Assembly (NCBI GenBank): GCA_910585265.1
Contig: CAJUCA010000074.1
Coordinates: 1-10,674 of the forward strand
Length of the DNA stretch: 10,674 nt
From: an uncultured Oscillospiraceae bacterium
GTDB taxonomy: Bacteria > Bacillota > Clostridia > Oscillospirales > Oscillospiraceae
Direction of reading: 5' to 3'
Shown here: positions 7,071 through 10,674 of the stretch, piece after piece
Position numbering within the stretch: position 1 is the first letter of the stretch
How the letters are laid out: every line of letters begins with the position of its first letter
Translations under genes and position numbers: made by a program
Notes under the pieces: model-generated
What the model saw: only the letters and a program-made list of their open reading frames with translations
Told to the model about the DNA's origin: nothing
Database searches by the model: none

Positions 7071-7104
7071 CAAAGAGAAGGGGGGCGGGCCGAAGCCCGC
7101 CCCC
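7071..7104 (-). terminator. Flagellin terminator or attenuator
   Basis: On the minus strand GGGGGCGGGC (7104-7095) pairs perfectly with GCCCGCCCCC (7090-7081) around the stable TTCG tetraloop, followed by CTTCTCTTTG. It begins about 44 bp after the flagellin stop. The tail is only moderately T-rich. No promoter is evident between it and the sulfotransferase, so partial read-through, giving much flagellin and little of the downstream enzymes, is plausible (inference). Confidence 0.75.
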
Positions 7105-7147
7105 GCTGTTGGGTCTATGCGATTTCCAAAAACAACTGGTGCGCCAA

Positions 7148-9280
7148 TTACTGGAGCAGCTGGAGCACGCCCTGGGGCACCTGGTTGGCCTGGGCCAGCA
7201 TGGCCTGGGCGGACTGGATCAGGATGTTGTTCTTGGTGTAGGCCATCATTTCCTCGGCCACGTCCACGTCGCGGATGGTGCTCTCGGCGTCCTGGATGTT
7301 CTCGGTCATGACGGACAGGTTGTTGATGGTGTGGTCCAGACGGTTCTGGGTCGCGCCCAGAGTACCACGCACGTCGGACACGGTGTTGATGGCGGCCTTG
7401 ATCTTGTTGACGGCGGCCTGGGCGGCCTCCTCGGTGTCGATCTTCAGATCCTTGATGCCCAGGGTGTCAGCGTGCATATCCTGCACGGCCACGTTCAGCT
7501 GGTTGAAGCTGTCGGAGGTGTCGCCAATCTGGAGGGTCAGGCCCTTGCCCAGAATCATGGGAGCATTGCCCTCGGCCTTGGCGGCATAGACGGTGACGGA
7601 GTTGTCAGCCGCGTCGAACTTGGAGGTGCCGCCGATGGCCGCCTGGAGGTTCTTGGCCGCGCCGCCCTTGATGGCCACGTAGACGGGATCGCCCTCCTTG
7701 GCGGTGGCATTCTTGGCCAGATTGTCCTTATCGTCGGTGAACACGTACTTCTTGCCGTCGATGGACAGGGTGTTGCCTTCCTTCACCTGGGCGTCATCAA
7801 TGGTGATCTTGGTGCCGGCGTTGTTGGCGGTCTTGGCTTCGCCCTTGGCCTTAATCACGCCCACCAGCTTGTCATAGGTGTCCAGCTTATTGGCAGTGCT
7901 GTCCTTGACCTGGTCGATGTGGATGGTGGTGCCGTCGCCGTTGACGCCGATCTGCCACTCGCGGCCGTCCTGGCCAGTGAACTTGGTCTTAGCGGACAGC
8001 TTGTCAGCCAGGGCATGGAGCATATCATCTTTCTCCAACCCACTGATGTCAATGACACCGTTACCGGAGGACGAGGTGACGGCAGTTTTCTTGGCGTCGG
8101 TCTTGATGGTGAAGGTGTGGCCGTCGATCGTCAAGGTGGCGCCATCCACGAGCAGATCCTCGGTCAGCTTGATGTCGATACCGGCCTTGGAAGCCAGCTT
8201 CTCGGCCTTGGCCTGCTGCACCTGGGTGGCCTTGTGGATCACATCGCCGCTCTGGGTTACGCCTGTCCCCGTGGTCTTCACGGTCACATCAAAGCCCAGC
8301 GAATTGTTAATGGACTTGGCCGCGGCCTCATCGCCGGTAAACGCCGCCTCTTTAGTAAACTTGCCGGCGGCATCGTAATAGCCTCCGTAGGTCAGTTTAA
8401 CCGCAGTGCCGCTGGTGGCAAGCGAATAGGCGGCGTCGCCAATCTTTATCATGGTGCCAGTAGCACCAGCGGCAACCGCCGCACCGCTGTTATCTACACC
8501 AAAGTCGGCATCCTTCTGCAGGGCACTCACCAGCGCAGTGGCAATATTACTGGCAGTCTTTGTCGTAGCATTCGTAGCCTTGTTCGTAAACGTAACCGCA
8601 ACTTCCTTGCCGCCGATGTTGAAGGTCAGGGTGGCCGTAACCGGAGCGGAAGTAGCGGTAGCCGCAGCCAGCTTTACTTTCAAGTCGCTCAGGTCGATGG
8701 CACCGCCGGGAGCGGCAGCGGCAACCGCCGCGCCCTCCAGGTGGACCTTGGGGCTGCCGTCGGATTTCTTGGCCACCAGGGAGGAAATGTCGATGGTGCC
8801 GTCGGTGGCCTCCTGAGCGGACACGCCGGAGAAGCTGAACGCGTCGGTGTTCAGGCCCAGGGTGCCGTCCAGCAGCTTGATGCCGTTGAAGTTGGAGCTG
8901 TCGGCGATACGGTTGATCTCGCTGAGCAGCTGGTTGACTTCCTTCTGCATCTGGGCGCGGTCGGTGGTATCGTCATAAGTGCCGTTGGCGGACTGGGTGG
9001 CCAGCTCCACCATACGGTTGAGCATGTCGTGGACCTCAGTCAGGGCACCCTCGGCGGTCTGCACCAGGCTGATGCCGTCCTTGGCGTTCTTCTGGGCGGT
9101 CTCCAGGCCGGTGATCTGGGCGCGCATCTTCTCGGAAATGGCCAGACCGGCGGCGTCGTCTCCGGCGCGGTTGATCTTGTAGCCAGAGGAGAGCTTCTCC
9201 AGGTTCTTCTTCATCGCGGAGACGTTGTTGGTGTAGTTGCGGTAGGCCGACATGGCCATGATGTTATGCTGGATCCTCAT
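7148..9280 (-). CDS. Flagellin with large variable domain
   Basis: This is the subunit of the flagellar filament, exported by the flagellar type III system. The N-terminal D0/D1 part is classic (MRIQHNIMAM, LSSGYKINRAGDDAAGLAIS about 30-49, SSNFNGIKLLDGT about 128-140), as is the C-terminal part (NRLDHTINNL, DAESTIRDVDVAEEMM about 664-679, QANQVPQGVLQLLQ at the end). In between, residues about 145-590 form a long variable region rich in Ala, Thr, Gly and Asp, with beta-type repeats such as ATLTIDGHTFTIKTD (381-395) and NTLSIDGKKYVFTDD (503-517). At 710 aa it is far longer than a minimal Firmicute flagellin of about 275 aa. The D1 segment LNRMVELATQSAN keeps R89, E92 and L93, matching the TLR5-contact residues of Salmonella FliC (R90, E93, L94). 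RBS AGGAGG lies 8 nt before ATG, inside a hairpin. It is preceded by csrA. It may be called hag or fliC in relatives. Confidence 0.95.
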   Translation of the reverse strand: MRIQHNIMAMSAYRNYTNNVSAMKKNLEKLSSGYKINRAGDDAAGLAISEKMRAQITGLETAQKNAKDGISLVQTAEGALTEVHDMLNRMVELATQSANGTYDDTTDRAQMQKEVNQLLSEINRIADSSNFNGIKLLDGTLGLNTDAFSFSGVSAQEATDGTIDISSLVAKKSDGSPKVHLEGAAVAAAAPGGAIDLSDLKVKLAAATATSAPVTATLTFNIGGKEVAVTFTNKATNATTKTASNIATALVSALQKDADFGVDNSGAAVAAGATGTMIKIGDAAYSLATSGTAVKLTYGGYYDAAGKFTKEAAFTGDEAAAKSINNSLGFDVTVKTTGTGVTQSGDVIHKATQVQQAKAEKLASKAGIDIKLTEDLLVDGATLTIDGHTFTIKTDAKKTAVTSSSGNGVIDISGLEKDDMLHALADKLSAKTKFTGQDGREWQIGVNGDGTTIHIDQVKDSTANKLDTYDKLVGVIKAKGEAKTANNAGTKITIDDAQVKEGNTLSIDGKKYVFTDDKDNLAKNATAKEGDPVYVAIKGGAAKNLQAAIGGTSKFDAADNSVTVYAAKAEGNAPMILGKGLTLQIGDTSDSFNQLNVAVQDMHADTLGIKDLKIDTEEAAQAAVNKIKAAINTVSDVRGTLGATQNRLDHTINNLSVMTENIQDAESTIRDVDVAEEMMAYTKNNILIQSAQAMLAQANQVPQGVLQLLQ

Positions 9281-9299
9281 TTTATAGTCCTCCTATAAA
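9281..9299 (-). promoter_or_regulatory. Flagellin Shine-Dalgarno in a hairpin loop (probable CsrA site)
   Basis: TTTATAG (9299-9293) and CTATAAA (9287-9281) are perfect complements around GAGGA, so the AGGAGG ribosome site is presented in the loop and the stem touches the ATG. The loop holds two overlapping GGA motifs. CsrA binds GGA in hairpin loops and represses flagellin translation in Bacillus subtilis by covering the Shine-Dalgarno (established). The stem is AT-rich and so opens easily. Confidence 0.7.
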
Positions 9300-9320
9300 T
9301 AAAATGATTGCTGGGGTTTC

Positions 9321-9360
9321 TTCCTGTGCTTTCACCTTATCCCTGGCTCCGGCACAGAAA
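9321..9360 (-). promoter_or_regulatory. Upstream hairpin with CAGGGAT (candidate second CsrA site)
   Basis: CTGTGC at 9352-9357 (minus) pairs with GCACAG at 9324-9329 (minus), extended by a wobble and two A-T pairs. The loop contains CAGGGAT (9339-9345 on the plus strand as ATCCCTG), matching the CARGGAU core of the CsrA consensus. It is about 50 nt upstream of the Shine-Dalgarno hairpin, similar in spacing to the paired sites known on B. subtilis hag mRNA. Confidence 0.45.
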
Positions 9361-9421
9361 GGGGCGCGCTTCGCGTATGTTCCGTGGCCTTTGGAAGTTC
9401 AGCTCCGCGCTATTATTTCAA

Positions 9422-9553
9422 CCGGCTCGTCAGCCGGAAGAAAACTCGTCAAAGCAAGCTCCATATCTCTCGCTTCCCCGCTTGCGGGAAAGCTCGCTCA
9501 TTTTGCCGCTTTTCCTCTCCCCACGCGACCCGCTTCGCTGGGCTCGCGCGGGG
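9422..9553 (-). other. Structured csrA-flagellin intergenic leader
   Basis: The 280-bp gap between csrA and flagellin holds no gene on either strand that I can support. It contains several stems: CCGGCT/AGCCGG at 9422-9437; a C-rich stem around 9473-9491; and a longer one pairing 9519-9528 with 9544-9553 with one wobble, just after the csrA stop. None is followed by a T-run on the minus strand, so csrA and flagellin may be co-transcribed. I could not identify a clear sigma-28 promoter (TAAA-N15-GCCGATAA). Confidence 0.5.
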
Positions 9554-9560
9554 CCCCCGA

Positions 9561-9932
9561 TTAGGAATTGGGGGCATAGATTGTCTCGTTGGACGCGAAC
9601 TCGGGCGGGAACAGGAAGTTCAGCTGTCGGCGCAGGTTTTTTACGTTCTCATCCCCGCTGTCCATCTGGCCCAGCAGCCGCCGCATGGCGATCAACGCTT
9701 GGGACTTGTTCCTGTTCCAGGACAGCTCCGGCTGATGCCGGCGGGGCGGCTCCGCCACGCACTCCGGGCGTTTCGCTCCGGCGCGTTCCAGCAGCTCTCC
9801 CCGTATCACGGGGATTTCCCTGGGGGCCTGGATCATCAGCTTACAGCGGTCGCCGGAAACATCGCTGACCTGAACCACCACGTCATCGCCGATGGTCATA
9901 TACTCTCCTGCTCTAAGTTGCAGCAGCAGCAT
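9561..9932 (-). CDS. csrA: CsrA RNA-binding regulator with C-terminal extension
   Basis: Residues 1-50 are a full CsrA domain: MLLLQLRAGEYMTIGDD, then VSGDRCKLMIQAPREIPVIR and GELLER. RNA-contact positions known from E. coli are kept (L4, R7, V42, R44), while R6 and H43 are replaced by L and I. CsrA is usually 60-75 aa; here about 70 further residues follow, including NKSQALIAMRRLLGQMDS and VKNLRRQLNFLFPPEF, of unknown role. CsrA dimers bind GGA hairpin loops in mRNA leaders and block translation. I chose ATG at 9932 because AAAGGAG lies 6 nt upstream; an earlier in-frame ATG at 9965 lacks a ribosome site. It sits between a TnpB-like gene and flagellin, whose leader looks like its target. FliW, the usual antagonist, is not in the window. 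Confidence 0.88.
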   Translation of the reverse strand: MLLLQLRAGEYMTIGDDVVVQVSDVSGDRCKLMIQAPREIPVIRGELLERAGAKRPECVAEPPRRHQPELSWNRNKSQALIAMRRLLGQMDSGDENVKNLRRQLNFLFPPEFASNETIYAPNS

Positions 9933-9967
9933 GGCAAACTCCTTTCGCCAGCTTTTCATCGTCATAA

Positions 9968-10160
9968 TGTTTTGGACGCCCCGCAGGGCTTCAACCGCGA
10001 TTCAAATTGAAAGGCGGTATCTCGTTTCCCACTCTGCAGCCCGGAAACACTGCGTGAAACGGAACATCGGGATATTCTGTTTCACGCAAGGCTCCCAGCC
10101 GGAATACATGGGCGTTCACTGGTGTCCCAGCCAGCATAGCGTGGAATCAATATCTGCTAA
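9968..10160 (-). ncRNA. Putative TnpB/TldR guide RNA (omega-RNA-like)
   Basis: The 190 bp between the TnpB-like stop and csrA contains no gene but has consecutive stem-loops on the minus strand, as expected for the guide RNA encoded at the 3' end of tnpB and the transposon right end. Stems are 10051-10068/10071-10088, 10024-10029/10043-10048 (GTTTCC/GGAAAC) and 9994-9998/10014-10018 (ACCGC/GCGGT, with an inner TCAA/TTGA). The last stem is followed by TGAA and then GCCCTGCGGGGCGTCC (minus 9989-9974), the likely guide. Exact ends are uncertain. I found no match to this guide elsewhere in the window. The transcript would run straight into csrA. Confidence 0.5.
10051..10088. repeat. Long inverted repeat, 18-bp arms
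   Basis: TGCGTGAAACGGAACATC at 10051-10068 and GATATTCTGTTTCACGCA at 10071-10088 pair with only two non-Watson-Crick positions and a 2-nt gap. The outer 10 bp are perfect. It is the strongest hairpin of the putative guide RNA. Confidence 0.85.
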
Positions 10161-10674
10161 GCGGCTTCCCGCTCCTGCAAACTGAAATACTGGGCAAGGC
10201 CCTGGGCCTTGATATTTTTCGCGGCGTTGGCCTCCCGGCTGTGTACCGTGCCGCACTTGGGGCAGGTCCAGAACCGTTTTTTGTAGTGGACGGCATCATC
10301 TAAAATGAGTCCGCAGGCAGAGCAGGCGCGGCTGGTGGGGGCGTAGCGGTCCACCATGATCAATGCTTTTCCCTGCCGCGCCAGCTTGTAGCGCAGGCAC
10401 TCCCGGAACATTCCGAACCCGGAGTCCAGGGGATTTCCGTTGGGGAGCTTCCGGGCCATCTCGTCCAGCGCGTCGGGCCGCACGCACACGGCGTCCCAGC
10501 CGTTGGCTATCCGGCTGGATTCCTTGTGGATGAAGTCGCGGCGTTGGTTGGCGATGTGCTCGTGGAGCAGGCGGTATTTTTGGACCGCTTCCGCGTAGTT
10601 TTTGGAGCCGGGCTCCATCCGGTTCAGCCGACGCTGGAGCTTTGCCAGCTTTTCCTGGGACTGCCTGAGCCAGT
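10157..10674 (-). CDS. TnpB-family protein, C-terminal part, probably nuclease-dead (TldR-like)
   Basis: The open frame runs off the window edge; 171 C-terminal residues are visible. EKLAKLQRRL, ANQRRDFIHK and FRECLRYKLARQGKAL are typical of IS200/IS605 TnpB. The zinc finger is intact (CSACG and CPKCG at plus 10248-10324). However, a gapless comparison with TnpB puts Arg (codon 10478-10480, in AVCVRPDAL) where the RuvC-II Glu of VxxEDLN belongs, and the RuvC-III DRDxNAA motif reads S-R-E-A-N-A-A (Glu codon 10232-10234). RuvC-I lies outside the window. TnpB cuts DNA guided by an RNA; relatives that lost these residues (TldR) repress promoters instead, some next to flagellin genes (established in enterobacteria). 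The frame is uninterrupted in the window, so loss of acidic residues is not simple decay. A TnpB with a rearranged but active site is the main alternative. Confidence 0.75.
   Translation of the reverse strand, partial: WLRQSQEKLAKLQRRLNRMEPGSKNYAEAVQKYRLLHEHIANQRRDFIHKESSRIANGWDAVCVRPDALDEMARKLPNGNPLDSGFGMFRECLRYKLARQGKALIMVDRYAPTSRACSACGLILDDAVHYKKRFWTCPKCGTVHSREANAAKNIKAQGLAQYFSLQEREAA

Noticed and set aside
6947..9298. Plus-strand open frame of 783 codons
   Set aside because: It is antisense to flagellin and the sulfotransferase start, has a low-complexity Gly/Leu/Val/His composition and no recognisable motif; the minus-strand flagellin is certain.
9933..9965. Upstream ATG for csrA
   Set aside because: No ribosome site precedes it, and the CsrA family starts at the ML of the later ATG, which has AAAGGAG.
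9968..10160. CRISPR repeat or small gene in the csrA upstream region
   Set aside because: The hairpins differ from each other with no repeat-spacer spacing, and no open frame with a ribosome site is present; position after a TnpB-like gene explains the structure better.

Overview
The window looks like chromosomal DNA of a flagellated, GC-rich Clostridia-type Firmicute, probably a gut Oscillospiraceae-like bacterium. This is inferred from Firmicute-type flagellin ends, AGGAGG ribosome sites, a CsrA next to flagellin, IS200/IS605-type DNA and small IS4/IS5-type debris; no marker gene fixes the taxon. All real genes lie on the minus strand, so transcription runs from position 10674 towards 1.

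In transcription order: (1) 10674-10157 is the C-terminal part of a TnpB-family protein, cut by the window edge. Its zinc finger is intact, but the RuvC-II Glu is Arg and the RuvC-III Asp is Glu, so it may be a nuclease-dead, TldR-like protein. (2) 10156-9966 holds a chain of stem-loops that fits a TnpB/TldR guide RNA, ending just before the next gene. (3) 9932-9561 is csrA with an unusual C-terminal extension. (4) 9560-9281 is a structured leader in which the flagellin Shine-Dalgarno sits in a hairpin loop and a second GGA motif sits in another loop, the expected layout of a CsrA target. (5) 9280-7148 is a large flagellin (710 aa), followed by a strong hairpin terminator. (6) 7008-3157 encodes a divergent sulfotransferase, APS kinase (cysC), ATP sulfurylase (sat) and a small Mor-type helix-turn-helix protein, tightly packed. 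(7) 3048-805 encodes a CPA2-type cation/proton antiporter and a pyruvate-kinase-like protein without the C domain, probably from their own promoter. (8) 720-158 is an internally deleted IS4-type element with intact terminal repeats, itself split by a 160-bp fold-back MITE with IS5-like ends.

How it may work together (inference): the TnpB-like protein with its guide, and CsrA on the flagellin leader, form two possible layers of flagellin control. Sat and CysC make PAPS, and no PAPS-reduction gene is seen, so the PAPS is probably for the neighbouring sulfotransferase. Its position directly behind flagellin suggests sulfation of flagellin, a flagellin glycan or another surface molecule. The Mor-like protein may control this cluster or the antiporter/kinase-like pair.
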